Origin: Thalassovita mediterranea
Lineage (GTDB): Bacteria > Pseudomonadota > Alphaproteobacteria > Rhodobacterales > Rhodobacteraceae
Assembly: GCF_001458435.1 (NCBI RefSeq)
Contig: NZ_CYSF01000006.1
Span: forward strand, 434,001-498,000
Length of the DNA: 64,000 nucleotides
Reading direction: 5' to 3'
Below are positions 35,936 to 45,337 of the stretch, one piece after another. The position numbers were made by a program, and so were the translations under genes. The notes beneath the pieces are model-generated. The model was not told the DNA's origin, did no database searches, and was given only the letters and a program-made list of their open reading frames with translations. The first letter of the stretch is position 1. The number at the start of each line of letters is the position of its first letter.

Positions 35936-36723
35936 GCCGCGCCCTCCTCTGCCGTCAGGAAGGCATCGCTGCCAAGGTAGGCCGCCTGCACCTCTGGATC
36001 GTTCTGCACCTCTGCCGCGCTGCCAAGGGCCAGCGGACGACCATTGGCGACGGCCAGCACGCGGTCGCTGACCTGTGTGACCAGCCGCATGTCATGTTCG
36101 ACCATCAAAACGCTTAGGCCCATGTCACGGCGCATATCCTCAATCCAAAACGCCACGTCCTGGCTTTCCTCTACCGACAGGCCGGATGCGGGTTCGTCCA
36201 GCAGGATCAGCTTTGGCCCCATCGCCAGTGCGCGGCCAATTTCGACCACCTTGCGCACGCCATAAGGCAGGCCGGCAATCATCTTATCGCGGTAGGCTTC
36301 CAGCTCCAGAAACTCCATCACTTCCTCAACCTTCTGGCGGTGCGCACGCTCTTCGGCGCGCACTTTGGGCAGAAACAAGAGATCCTGAATCCAATTGGTC
36401 GCACGGTGGCCGTGGCGCCCCATCAATAGGTTGTCCAGCACAGTGGAATGATCGAACAGTTCGATGTTTTGAAACGTCCGCGCGATGCCTAGGTCCGCAA
36501 CCGCGTGGGCGGGGCGTTTGGTCAGTTCCTGACCATCAAACAGGATCGAGCCGCGGGTGGGTTCATAGAACCGCGATATCAGGTTGAAGATGGTGGATTT
36601 CCCCGCCCCGTTGGGACCGATGATGGAAAACACCTCGCCCTCTTCGACGTCGAAGGACACGCCATCCACCGCCTTCACCCCGCCGAAATGTACGGCCAGA
36701 TCAGTGACTTGTAACAGGCTCAT
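35932..36723 (-). CDS. Liv-type ABC transporter ATPase, LivG (system 1)
   Basis: A 263-residue ABC ATPase: Walker A GPNGAGKSTIFNLIS, the LivG-typical RTFQNIELFDHSTVLDNLLM, Walker B LILLDEPASGL and switch MVEHDMRLV. The ABC signature is degenerate: PYGVRKVVEIGRAL replaces LSGGQ, as is common in LivG. Starts and ends in 4-bp overlaps with its neighbours. Confidence 0.94.
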   Translation of the reverse strand: MSLLQVTDLAVHFGGVKAVDGVSFDVEEGEVFSIIGPNGAGKSTIFNLISRFYEPTRGSILFDGQELTKRPAHAVADLGIARTFQNIELFDHSTVLDNLLMGRHGHRATNWIQDLLFLPKVRAEERAHRQKVEEVMEFLELEAYRDKMIAGLPYGVRKVVEIGRALAMGPKLILLDEPASGLSVEESQDVAFWIEDMRRDMGLSVLMVEHDMRLVTQVSDRVLAVANGRPLALGSAAEVQNDPEVQAAYLGSDAFLTAEEGAA

Positions 36724-37817
36724 CGCATCCGCTCCGTCTTGAGGTAGGTTTTCTGGCGGCGGAACATGTCGCGGCGCGCCAGTGGGAACAGCTGGAAATA
36801 GGCCCGTATCTTTAGCCAGCGACCATATAGGCCGGTGGGCTCATAGATGATGAAGCCCACAAGGATCACGGCAAAGATCACCGTATCCAGACCCGGCACC
36901 GATCCCAGATCAATGCCCACTGTGGCGTTCAGCCCATCGCGCAGGATGGCAATCAGCTGCGGCACGGCGGTGATCAGGATCGCGCCAAAGAACACTCCTT
37001 GAATGAAGCCCAGCCCGCCGATGGTCACCACGAGCAGCAGGTTGATCGAGATGAAGATCGAAAACAGCTCATAGTTAAAGAACGAGATGAAGTGTCCCAT
37101 CAATGCGCCCGCCAGACCGGTGACACCGCAGGACAGACCAAAAACCAGCGCCTTCGTGCGGGTCACGTTGATGCCCAGCGCCCGCGCTGACACCTCACTG
37201 TCACGCACCGCAAGGAAGCTGCGCCCCGTCGGGCTGCGCAGCAAGTTAGCGTAGGCCCAAGTGACCAGCGCCACCACCACCAGCACCAGCCAGTAGAAGT
37301 TGGACAGGCTGGCATAGCGGTCAAAGTCGATGCCGAACAGCGTAATAGACGGCGCGAACATCCCCCCAACCCCGCCAGTCAGCGGTTCCAGAATGATGAT
37401 CATTTCCTCAACGATCACGAACAACGCCAGCGTGGCAATCGCCAGATAAATACCAGACATCCGCACCGCAGGGATCGCGACCACGGCGCCGAAGCACCCC
37501 GCCGCCAGCCCCGCCAGCGGGAAGGCAATGATCCACGGCACACCCGCCGTCATCAGGCCCGCATCGACATAAGCGCCAATCGCCATAAAGGCCGCGTGGC
37601 CTAGAGACACCTGCCCCGAATGCCCCACCAGCACCATCAGCCCCATGCCCGCCAGCGCCCAGATCAGGGTATTGGTGGCCTCTGCCAGATAGTACTCGCC
37701 CACCAGAAACGGCAGCATGGCCATCAGTGCCAGCAGCACTGCGATCTTGCCGCGATCCCACCAGTCAGGGTGCAGGTCGATGTCTTTGTCGTAGCTTGTT
37801 TTGAAAACCACCCGCAT
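36720..37817 (-). CDS. Liv-type ABC transporter permease, LivM (system 1)
   Basis: A 365-residue permease with 8-10 membrane segments and the LivM landmarks GHSGQVSLGHAAFMAIGAYV and GLSCGVTGLAGALMGHF. The long N-terminus (DKDIDLHPDWWDRGK) and basic C-terminus are cytoplasmic. It overlaps livG by 4 bp and follows livH by 3 bp. Confidence 0.93.
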   Translation of the reverse strand: MRVVFKTSYDKDIDLHPDWWDRGKIAVLLALMAMLPFLVGEYYLAEATNTLIWALAGMGLMVLVGHSGQVSLGHAAFMAIGAYVDAGLMTAGVPWIIAFPLAGLAAGCFGAVVAIPAVRMSGIYLAIATLALFVIVEEMIIILEPLTGGVGGMFAPSITLFGIDFDRYASLSNFYWLVLVVVALVTWAYANLLRSPTGRSFLAVRDSEVSARALGINVTRTKALVFGLSCGVTGLAGALMGHFISFFNYELFSIFISINLLLVVTIGGLGFIQGVFFGAILITAVPQLIAILRDGLNATVGIDLGSVPGLDTVIFAVILVGFIIYEPTGLYGRWLKIRAYFQLFPLARRDMFRRQKTYLKTERMR

Positions 37818-37820
37818 GAC

Positions 37821-38696
37821 TTACACCTTCTTTGCATGGATCTGCGCGAACAGACCGCCGGGGCGGGTTGTCAGCACGATCAACATCAGAACATAGGGCG
37901 ACATCTGGCTGAAACCGGACGGCAGGTAGCGCGCTGCAATTGGTTCCACGACACCGATCAACAACCCGCCAAGCAACGCACCGGGGAGGCTGCCAAAGCC
38001 GCCGATGACGGCCGCTGCGAAGGCCTTGATGCCCAAGAGGCCAATATTGGGATCAATCGCGCCCTTGGCGGCATAGAGAACACCCGCCACCGTTGCCACA
38101 ATACCAGACAGCCCCCAGATCATCGAATTGATCCGCCGCACCGGCACACCAACGATATAGGCCGCCATCTGGTTCTGCGATGCGGCCTGCGCCGCCAGCC
38201 CTAGCTTGGTGCGGCTGAAAAACGCCCAGAGGCCCAGCGTCAAAACCGCCGTCACCACAATGGTGATCACATCCTCATAGCCCAGAACCAGCCCGCCGAA
38301 CCGGACGCTTTGACCCGCGAACGGTGTTTCCAGAACCAAGGGCGTAAAGCCCCAGATCGCACCGGCGATGAAACGCAGCACAAACCCCAAAGCGATGGTC
38401 AGGATCACCAGCGCGAACTGCGGCTGGCCAAAGATGCGACGCACCACAAAGCGGTCAATCCCATACCCGACACCGCCCATGATGAAGCACGCCAGCAAGA
38501 TCCCCGGAATAAACGGCAGCGCCCAATATTCGCTGTTCACCAGCCCCAGCGCCACAAAGGCGCCCAGCATCATCATATCGCCTTGGGCGAAGTTCACGCC
38601 CTCGCTGGCTTTGTAGATCAACACAAATCCCAGCGCCACGAGACCATAGATACAGCCAGAAGCCACACCACCGATAAGTAGCTGAATTATCTCCAC
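37821..38696 (-). CDS. Liv-type ABC transporter permease, LivH (system 1)
   Basis: A 291-residue permease beginning with a GTG start (38696) behind AGGGGGG. Landmarks are GGVASGCIYGLVALGFVLIY, GVNFAQGDMMMLGAFVALGL and GGFGSLPGALLGGLLIGVVE. First gene of the minus-strand transporter operon; a perfect inverted repeat lies 53-74 bp upstream. Confidence 0.94.
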   Translation of the reverse strand: MEIIQLLIGGVASGCIYGLVALGFVLIYKASEGVNFAQGDMMMLGAFVALGLVNSEYWALPFIPGILLACFIMGGVGYGIDRFVVRRIFGQPQFALVILTIALGFVLRFIAGAIWGFTPLVLETPFAGQSVRFGGLVLGYEDVITIVVTAVLTLGLWAFFSRTKLGLAAQAASQNQMAAYIVGVPVRRINSMIWGLSGIVATVAGVLYAAKGAIDPNIGLLGIKAFAAAVIGGFGSLPGALLGGLLIGVVEPIAARYLPSGFSQMSPYVLMLIVLTTRPGGLFAQIHAKKV

Positions 38697-38748
38697 GCGC
38701 GGCCCCCCTGTGCATCTGCATCACAGTGGTCTGCGCATACGTTTAGCG

Positions 38749-38770
38749 GGAATCGCAATATAGCGATTCC
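38749..38770. promoter_or_regulatory. Perfect inverted repeat upstream of livH, candidate operator
   Basis: GGAATCGC-AATATA-GCGATTCC: 8-bp perfect arms around an A/T spacer, about 53 bp before the livH start. Typical size for a TetR/GntR-type operator; no regulator gene is adjacent. Confidence 0.5.
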
Positions 38771-38914
38771 ATTCAAACGTGCCCTCATGCAGCCTCCTCC
38801 CCAGACTTTATGAACGGTCAACATCGTCAGCAAAGCACGCGATTTTCGAACCTGTCAACGGTTGTATCCCCCTAAAAGCGCACAAATTATACGCAAGGTC
38901 ACATTCTCTACGAC

Positions 38915-38944
38915 TTGACGTAACGTCGGTTAAAAGCGTTGAAT
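38915..38944 (+). promoter_or_regulatory. Candidate promoter with palindrome for the CaiB-like gene
   Basis: TTGACG (38915-38920), 18-bp spacer, TTGAAT (38939-38944), 29 bp before the CaiB-like ATG. The palindrome GACGT-A-ACGTC (38917-38927) overlaps the -35 box and could be an operator. Confidence 0.4.
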
Positions 38945-38972
38945 TTACGCAACTTAGTGGGAGGTAAAGCAG

Positions 38973-40124
38973 ATGACCCAATCACCAGAACGCCCATCGC
39001 GTGGCCCTCTGCAGGGGTTACGCGTGGTAGAAATGGAAGGGCTTGGTCCTTGCCCGCTGGCGGGTCAAATTCTGGCCGACCTCGGGGCAGAGGTCATTGT
39101 GATCACACGCAAATCCGCACCCGCTGACAAGACCGACATCAACAACCGAAACAAGTCTTCGGTCGCGCTAAATCTCAAACATCCAGAGGGGCTACGTGCC
39201 GCTCGTGCGGTGATCAAAACAGCGGATATTCTGATCGAAGGGTTCCGTCCCGGAGTGATGGAAAGGATCGGCTTAGGGCCTGATGACTGTCGCGGCGAAA
39301 ATCCGCGCTTGATTTTTGGTCGGATGACAGGATGGGGCCAAACTGGCCCGATGTCGCAGATGGCGGGGCACGACATCAACTATCTGGGGCTAACTGGCGT
39401 ACTTCAGGCGTTGGGGCCGTCCGATGCACCGCCGCCGCCACCGCTGAACATTGCGGCAGACTACGGCGGCGGCACGATGTTCCTATTGCTGGGCGTTCTA
39501 GCTGCCCTGTTTGAACGGCAAACATCTGGCAAAGGTCAGGTGATCGACGCTGCTATGGTGGATGGCCCGCCGGTCCTCATGGGGTTGATCCACAGTATGA
39601 TCGCCCGCGGAGATTGGAGCGAAGCACGCAACGCCAACATGCTGGATGGCGGCGCACCGTTCTATCGCAGCTACGCCTGTGCCGACGGTAAACACATCGC
39701 GGTCGGTCCCCTAGAACCGCAGTTCTTTGCCCAACTTGTCGCCAAGGCAGGCTTGCCTTCGGATCACTCCAAGGATCAGTATGACATCGCCTCTTGGGCC
39801 GCGAGACGTGACAGCTACGCAGAGATCTTTGCCAGCAAAACGCGAGCAGAGTGGGAAGCCATCTTTGATGGCACCGATGCCTGCGTAACGCCCATCCTCG
39901 GCTGGTCCGAGGCGGCCCGCCACCCACACATGCAGGCGCGCGAAACAATGAAAGAAATAGACGGCGTGATGCAGGCTATGCCTGCCCCCCGTTTCGACAG
40001 AACGCCAGCGGCAACGCCAGCCCCCCCTCCTGCTCCCGGTGCGCAAACCGACGTGGTTTTGCAACAACTGGGATATGACGACACACAGCTTGCCGCCCTA
40101 AGGGCAGCCGGCGCACTAACTTAA
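38973..40124 (+). CDS. CaiB/BaiF-family protein, alpha-methylacyl-CoA racemase-like
   Basis: A 383-residue class III CoA-transferase-fold protein. GLRVVEMEGLGPCPLAGQIL and DLGAEVIVITRKSA form the CoA-binding N-terminus. MAGHDINYLGLTGVLQ (about residue 131) and NIAADYGGGTMFLLLG (about 160) carry the His and Asp that catalyse alpha-proton exchange in AMACR, which favours a 2-methylacyl-CoA racemase over a true CoA transferase. GGGAGG precedes the ATG. It pairs with the nitronate monooxygenase-like gene 13 bp downstream. Confidence 0.88.
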   Translation: MTQSPERPSRGPLQGLRVVEMEGLGPCPLAGQILADLGAEVIVITRKSAPADKTDINNRNKSSVALNLKHPEGLRAARAVIKTADILIEGFRPGVMERIGLGPDDCRGENPRLIFGRMTGWGQTGPMSQMAGHDINYLGLTGVLQALGPSDAPPPPPLNIAADYGGGTMFLLLGVLAALFERQTSGKGQVIDAAMVDGPPVLMGLIHSMIARGDWSEARNANMLDGGAPFYRSYACADGKHIAVGPLEPQFFAQLVAKAGLPSDHSKDQYDIASWAARRDSYAEIFASKTRAEWEAIFDGTDACVTPILGWSEAARHPHMQARETMKEIDGVMQAMPAPRFDRTPAATPAPPPAPGAQTDVVLQQLGYDDTQLAALRAAGALT

Positions 40125-40137
40125 GGACCGATCCCCA

Positions 40138-41133
40138 ATGACACTTCCTTCCGCATTGCAAAATCTGCGCATTCCGCTGATTGGCAGCCCTTTGTTCATC
40201 ATCTCCAACCCTGATCTGGTCATCGCACAGTGCAAGGCAGGGATTGTCGGTTCGTTTCCAGCGCTGAACGCCCGCGAAAAAGACGGCGATCCGATTGAGC
40301 TGGAACGCTGGCTGACCCGCATCAACGAAGAGTTGGACCGTCACAATCAAGCCAACCCTGACACCCCAGCTGCCCCTTATGCAGTGAACCAGATCGTGCA
40401 CCGTTCCAACGCACGCTTGGATCGCGACATTGAAATCTGCGTAAAGCACAAGGTCCCCGTCTGGATCACCTCGCTGGGCGCGCGGGTTGAGGTAAACGAA
40501 GCGGCGCACAGCGTCGGCGGCATCACCCTGCATGACGTAATCGACAATCGTTTTGCCAAGAAAGCCATCGAGAAAGGCGCCGACGGGCTGATCGCCGTTG
40601 CCGCAGGTGCTGGTGGGCACGCAGGCAGTCAATCGCCGCTGGCCCTTATTCAGGAAATCCGCAGCTGGTTCGAGGGCCCGCTGTTCCTGTCAGGCGCAAT
40701 CGCGCGTGGGGATTCTATTCTAGCGGCGCAGGCGATGGGCGCGGATGGCGGCTATGCCGGCTCGGCCTTTATTGCGACCGAAGAGGCCAACGCCGATCAG
40801 CGCTACAAAGAGATGATCACCGAATGCGGTGCGGGCGACATCGTCTATTCCAACCTGTTCACTGGTGTCTGGGGCAACTACCTGAAACCCTCGATTGCTG
40901 CTGCAGGTATGGACCCCGAGGCGTTGGAACGCTCTGACCCGTCTGCGATGGATTTCAGTGGTTCGGAAAAGCCCAAGAGCTGGAAGGAGATCTGGGGATC
41001 AGGTCAGGGCATCGACGCCGTGAAAGAAGTGCTGCCAGCCGCACAGCTAGTGGACCGTCTGGCCCGCGAATACGTTGCAGCGCAAAAGCGTCTGCTGGCG
41101 CAATCCGCCCCGTATATGAACGCGGCCGACTGA
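40138..41133 (+). CDS. Nitronate monooxygenase-like FMN protein (2-nitropropane dioxygenase family)
   Basis: A 331-residue TIM-barrel flavoprotein with PLIGSPLFIISNPDLVIAQC, KAGIVGSFPALNAR, the FMN-contact GAGGHAGSQSPLALIQEI (about 158-175) and LSGAIARGDSILAAQAMGAD. Members oxidise alkyl nitronates; related enzymes act as enoyl reductases, so the substrate is open. Co-directional with the racemase-like gene and followed by a terminator. Confidence 0.88.
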   Translation: MTLPSALQNLRIPLIGSPLFIISNPDLVIAQCKAGIVGSFPALNAREKDGDPIELERWLTRINEELDRHNQANPDTPAAPYAVNQIVHRSNARLDRDIEICVKHKVPVWITSLGARVEVNEAAHSVGGITLHDVIDNRFAKKAIEKGADGLIAVAAGAGGHAGSQSPLALIQEIRSWFEGPLFLSGAIARGDSILAAQAMGADGGYAGSAFIATEEANADQRYKEMITECGAGDIVYSNLFTGVWGNYLKPSIAAAGMDPEALERSDPSAMDFSGSEKPKSWKEIWGSGQGIDAVKEVLPAAQLVDRLAREYVAAQKRLLAQSAPYMNAAD

Positions 41134-41451
41134 CGGGACCGCAGTCTTCGAACCGTCCTCCGGGGACGCAAACAGGGCCGGGCGTCGACACGTCCGGCCT
41201 TTGTGTTTTGCGCAACATCCATTTTTGCGATCTTTTTTTCCCAACTTAGGGACAGCCGACGCGGATCAAGTGCTTGACATCACCGACGCAGACGCAACTG
41301 TGGAACCCGCGCGATGTGCGCCCAAAAAATAAACAGACACCAACAGAGATCGCGATCAACACCGCTGACCAACAGTCCCCAAAAACTAGGGCCACGTCAC
41401 CGATGATCGCTGAAAGCCAGTCCTAAGACCAGACCGACAGGGAGAGACATC
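41134..41451. other. Intergenic region before Liv-type system 2
   Basis: 318 bases: the terminator at 41174-41209, then a T-rich stretch. TTGACA at 41274-41279 could be a -35 box, but no good -10 follows at 16-18 bp. No gene is visible. GGGAGAG precedes the binding-protein ATG. Confidence 0.45.
41174..41209 (+). terminator. Terminator after the nitronate monooxygenase-like gene
   Basis: Stem of 11 pairs (AGGGCCGGGCGT against ACGTCCGGCCT, with one bulge and one G-T pair), 4-base loop, then TTGTGTTTT. Confidence 0.75.
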
Positions 41452-42606
41452 ATGACCATCAAATCGCTGATCACGGCGACAGCCATCGGCGCACTAGGCG
41501 CTTTGGCCCTGCCCACCGCCCACGCACAGGCCGAGGGGCTGAAGGTGGGCATGATCACCACGCTATCCGGTGGCGGCGCGGGTCTGGGCATTGATGTGCG
41601 CGACGGTTTCATGCTGGCGGTCAATCAGGCCGGTCGCAGCGATCTGGAAGTGGTCATCGAAGATGACCAGCGCAAACCCGACATCGCCGTGCAACTGGCG
41701 GACAAGATGATCCAATCGGAAAAGGTGGATGTCCTGACAGGTATCATCTGGTCCAACCTTGCCATGGCTGTTGTGCCTGCGGCCACGGCGCAGGGCAAAT
41801 TCTATCTGTCACCGAACGCTGGCCCCTCGCAATTGGCCGGTCGCGGCTGCCATCAGAACTATTTCAACGTCGCATGGCAAAACGATAACCTGCACGAAGC
41901 CGCAGGTGCCTATGCCAACAGCGCGGAGCTGAAAAACAGCTTCATCCTGGCGCCCAACTATCCGGCGGGCAAGGATGCGCTGACCGGTTACAAACGCTTC
42001 TACGAGGGCGCGCTGGCAGGTGAGGTTTACACCAAACTAGGCCAGACCGACTATGCTGCCGAAATCGCGCAAATTCGCGCGTCTGGCGCGGATAGCGTGT
42101 TCTTCTTCCTGCCCGGTGGCATGGGGATTTCCTTCCTCAAGCAATATGCAGACAGCGGTGTAGACCTGCCCGTTGTTGGCCCTGCCTTCTCCTTTGATCA
42201 GGGGATTCTGCAGGCGGTGGGTGACGCGGCACTGGGTGTGAAAAACACCAGCCAGTGGAACAAGGATATCGACACTGCCGCCAACGCCGCATTTGTTGCG
42301 TCGTTCCAAGAGGCCTATGGCCGCCTGCCCTCTCTCTACGCAAGTCAGGGGTTTGACACCGCGAACCTGCTGATCTCGGCCATGGACAAAGCGGACGTTA
42401 AAGACGCCGATGCCTTCCGCGCGGCGCTGAAGGCGGCGGATTTCACCTCGGTACGTGGGGCGTTCGCATTTGGCGACAACAACCACCCCATCCAAGACAT
42501 CTACGTGCGCGAAGTGATCAAGGAAGGCGACGTCTACACCAACAAGATCGTTGCCACCGGCCTGAGCAATCACGCGGATGCCTACGCCGCCGATTGCAAG
42601 ATGTGA
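41452..42606 (+). CDS. Liv-type ABC transporter periplasmic binding protein (system 2)
   Basis: A 384-residue type I binding protein; signal peptide about 1-25 (ALALPTAHAQAEG), then LKVGMITTLSGGGAGLGIDV, DQRKPDIAVQLADKMIQSEK and SFILAPNYPAGKDALTGYKR. These LivK/HAAT patterns also occur in binders of aromatic or hydroxy acids, so the cargo is open. Two cysteines (GRGCHQ and C-terminal ADCKM) could pair. First gene of a complete plus-strand operon. Confidence 0.9.
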   Translation: MTIKSLITATAIGALGALALPTAHAQAEGLKVGMITTLSGGGAGLGIDVRDGFMLAVNQAGRSDLEVVIEDDQRKPDIAVQLADKMIQSEKVDVLTGIIWSNLAMAVVPAATAQGKFYLSPNAGPSQLAGRGCHQNYFNVAWQNDNLHEAAGAYANSAELKNSFILAPNYPAGKDALTGYKRFYEGALAGEVYTKLGQTDYAAEIAQIRASGADSVFFFLPGGMGISFLKQYADSGVDLPVVGPAFSFDQGILQAVGDAALGVKNTSQWNKDIDTAANAAFVASFQEAYGRLPSLYASQGFDTANLLISAMDKADVKDADAFRAALKAADFTSVRGAFAFGDNNHPIQDIYVREVIKEGDVYTNKIVATGLSNHADAYAADCKM

Positions 42607-42689
42607 TCTAACGCAACAGTGCTGACACGCCCCTTGGCCCCGTTGCATCTATCCGCGGCGGGGCCAAGGGGCCCAAACGACAAGACACC

Positions 42690-43607
42690 ATGACCCTCCC
42701 CCTCTTTATCGAGCAGACCCTGAACGGCGTGCAGTTCGGCGTGATGCTGTTTTTGATGGCTGCTGGCCTGACCCTGATTTTCGGGGTCATGGGGCTAATC
42801 AATCTGGCCCACGGCGCGCTTTATATGGTCGGGGCCTTTGCGGCAGCGGCCACGGCTGCGGCGACCGGTTCCTTCATACTGGCGCTTGCGGCCAGTGTTG
42901 TTTTTGCCGCCTTTGCGGGGGTATTGGTGGAAACGCTGATTATCCGACGGCTTTACGGGCGTGACCATCTGGATCAGGTGCTGGCAACCTTTGCGCTGGT
43001 GTTGATCTTTGCCGAAGGGACACGTTGGGTGTTCGGATCCTTTCCGCTGTTTCTGGACAAGCCCGACTGGCTGTCGGGCACGGTGATGCTGCCCTTCGGG
43101 ATTGAATATTCGCTCTATCGTCTGGCGATCATTCTTGTCGGGCTGGTGGTTGCTGCCGGGTTGTTCTGGCTGATCGGGCGCACGCGGGTCGGGATGCAGA
43201 TCCGCGCAGGCGAAAACGACCGCGAAATGATTGCCGCGCTTGGGGTCAATATTTCGCGCCTTTACACGCTGGTGTTTGCCCTTGGCGCGGGGCTGGCGGG
43301 ATTTGCTGGCGCGTTGATCGGCGCGATCCAGTCGGTACAGGTGGGCATGGGGGATTCCGTTTTGATCCTTGCCTTTGTGGTGATCGTGATCGGCGGCATC
43401 GGATCAATCAAAGGCGCCTTTGTCGGCGCGCTTCTGGTGGGGCTGACCGACACGTTGGGCCGTCAGTTGCTGCCAATGTTTTTTGCCCTGTTCATGGAGC
43501 CGGCCGCCGCCACATCGACCGGTGCATCGCTGGCGTCCATGGCAATCTACCTGTTGATGGCCGCCGTGCTGATCCTACGCCCCAAGGGCCTGTTCGGAGG
43601 CGCCTGA
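42690..43607 (+). CDS. Liv-type ABC transporter permease, LivH (system 2)
   Basis: A 305-residue permease with LNGVQFGVMLFLMAAGLTLI, INLAHGALYMVGAFAAA and GGIGSIKGAFVGALLVGLTD. About 8 membrane segments. It follows the binding protein by 83 bp and precedes livM by 1 bp. Confidence 0.93.
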   Translation: MTLPLFIEQTLNGVQFGVMLFLMAAGLTLIFGVMGLINLAHGALYMVGAFAAAATAAATGSFILALAASVVFAAFAGVLVETLIIRRLYGRDHLDQVLATFALVLIFAEGTRWVFGSFPLFLDKPDWLSGTVMLPFGIEYSLYRLAIILVGLVVAAGLFWLIGRTRVGMQIRAGENDREMIAALGVNISRLYTLVFALGAGLAGFAGALIGAIQSVQVGMGDSVLILAFVVIVIGGIGSIKGAFVGALLVGLTDTLGRQLLPMFFALFMEPAAATSTGASLASMAIYLLMAAVLILRPKGLFGGA

Positions 43608-43608
43608 G

Positions 43609-44592
43609 ATGCCCCGTGAAACGCTACTGAACGTCCTCTTGATGACCGCTCTTCTGGCCTTCCCCCTCTGGGCGCATCTGGCAGACGAACCGTTCCTGAT
43701 CACCCTGACCACCCGCGCGGTGATCTTTGCCATTGCCGGTATCGGCCTGAATGTCGCGCTGGGATTTGGCGGGCTGGTCAGTCTGGGCCATGCAGCGTTC
43801 TTCGGGCTGGGCGGGTATGTGATGGGCATTCTGGCCTACCACGCCCAGACCTACACCCCGCTGATGGAGGTGCCGTTTCTGATCGAGGGCACCAAATCCA
43901 TGCCGGTGATCTGGCTGGTCGCCATTGTGCTATCCGCCTTGGCCGCGCTGGCCATCGGGGCGCTGTCGCTGCGCACGTCGGGTGTTTATTTCATCATGAT
44001 TACCCTGGCCTTTGCGCAGATGTTTTATTTCTTCACCCTGTCTTGGCCCACCTATGGGGGCGAGGACGGATTGTCGATCTATGTGCGCAACAGCTTTCCG
44101 GGGCTTAACACGATGGACCCGATCCAGTTCTATGGCCTGTGTTATGGCCTGCTAATGCTGGTGCTGGCCTTTGTCTGGGCGCTGTCGCGGGCGCCTTTCG
44201 GCCTGATGTTGGGGGCGGCACGCCAGAATGAAGCGCGCGTCGCCGCTGTGGGACAGATGCCCTATGCGCTCTACCTCACGGCCTTTACCATTTCCGGCGC
44301 GATCACCGGTCTGGCGGGGGCGCTATTTGCCGACCTCAACCGGTTTGTCAGCCCAACGATGTTTTCCTGGCACACCTCGGGCGAGATCATGATTTTCGTC
44401 ATTTTGGGTGGTGTTGGTCGGGTTTTTGGCCCCGTCGCGGGCGCGGTTCTGTTCCTGTTGCTAGAACACATTCTGGGCGGCCTCAGCCCGTACTGGCACA
44501 TCTATCTGGGCGCGGTATTGCTGGGCGTTGTGCTGTTTGCGCGCGGTGGTCTCTACGGTCTGCTTGCCGGGCGGGAGGTGGCGCATGACTGA
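43609..44592 (+). CDS. Liv-type ABC transporter permease, LivM (system 2)
   Basis: A 327-residue permease: GIGLNVALGFGGLVSLGHAA, FFGLGGYVMGILAYH, ISGAITGLAGALFADLNRFV and ILGGVGRVFGPVAGAVLFLL. It overlaps livG by 8 bp. Normal LivM size. Confidence 0.93.
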   Translation: MPRETLLNVLLMTALLAFPLWAHLADEPFLITLTTRAVIFAIAGIGLNVALGFGGLVSLGHAAFFGLGGYVMGILAYHAQTYTPLMEVPFLIEGTKSMPVIWLVAIVLSALAALAIGALSLRTSGVYFIMITLAFAQMFYFFTLSWPTYGGEDGLSIYVRNSFPGLNTMDPIQFYGLCYGLLMLVLAFVWALSRAPFGLMLGAARQNEARVAAVGQMPYALYLTAFTISGAITGLAGALFADLNRFVSPTMFSWHTSGEIMIFVILGGVGRVFGPVAGAVLFLLLEHILGGLSPYWHIYLGAVLLGVVLFARGGLYGLLAGREVAHD

Positions 44593-45337
44593 TCCCATCC
44601 TGACGGTTCAAAACCTCAACAAGAGCTTTGGCGCGCTGAAGGCGACGGACAACGTCACGCTTGATCTGCGGGCAGGCGAAATCCATGCGCTGATCGGCCC
44701 CAACGGGGCAGGTAAATCCACCCTGATCGCGCAGATCACCGGTGCGTTGCCCCCTGACAGTGGCAACGTCGGCTTTCTGGGGCGCGATATCAGCGGCCTT
44801 AGCACTGCCGAGCGTGCCCGTGCGGGCATGGCGCGGACCTTTCAAATCTCGGCATTGGCGATGGACTACACGGTTTTGCAGAACGCCGTGCTGGGGGCAC
44901 TGGGCGCGCGTGGTGGCGTGTTTCAGATGCTGCGGCCAGTGATGCGCAACAAGGCGTTGCTGGAAACCGCCCATCAGGCGCTGGACACGGTCGGCCTGTC
45001 GGATCACGCCCACAAACGCACCGCTGATCTGTCCCATGGTCAACGCCGACAGTTGGAGGTGGCCGTGGCGCTGACATTGGCCCCCAAGGTGTTTTTGATG
45101 GACGAACCGATGGCCGGGTTGGGCAGCGAAGGTTCCGCGCAACTGATCACCCTGTTGGACAGGCTGCGCCATCAGGCCCCGATCCTGCTGATCGAACATG
45201 ACATGGATGCGGTCTTTGCCCTAGCGGATCGCATATCGGTACTGGTCTATGGCCAGATCATCGCCACCGGTACAGTGGACGAAATCCGCGCCAACCCTGC
45301 CGTACGTCAGGCCTATCTGGGGGAGGAGGACGCATGA
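44585..45337 (+). CDS. Liv-type ABC transporter ATPase, LivG (system 2)
   Basis: A 250-residue ABC ATPase from ATG 44585: Walker A GPNGAGKSTLIAQITG, RTFQISALAMDYTVLQNAVL, degenerate signature LSHGQRRQLEVAVAL, Walker B VFLMDEPMAGLG, switch LIEHDMDAVF. An upstream in-frame start at 44528 lies inside livM and is rejected. Confidence 0.94.
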   Translation: MTDPILTVQNLNKSFGALKATDNVTLDLRAGEIHALIGPNGAGKSTLIAQITGALPPDSGNVGFLGRDISGLSTAERARAGMARTFQISALAMDYTVLQNAVLGALGARGGVFQMLRPVMRNKALLETAHQALDTVGLSDHAHKRTADLSHGQRRQLEVAVALTLAPKVFLMDEPMAGLGSEGSAQLITLLDRLRHQAPILLIEHDMDAVFALADRISVLVYGQIIATGTVDEIRANPAVRQAYLGEEDA

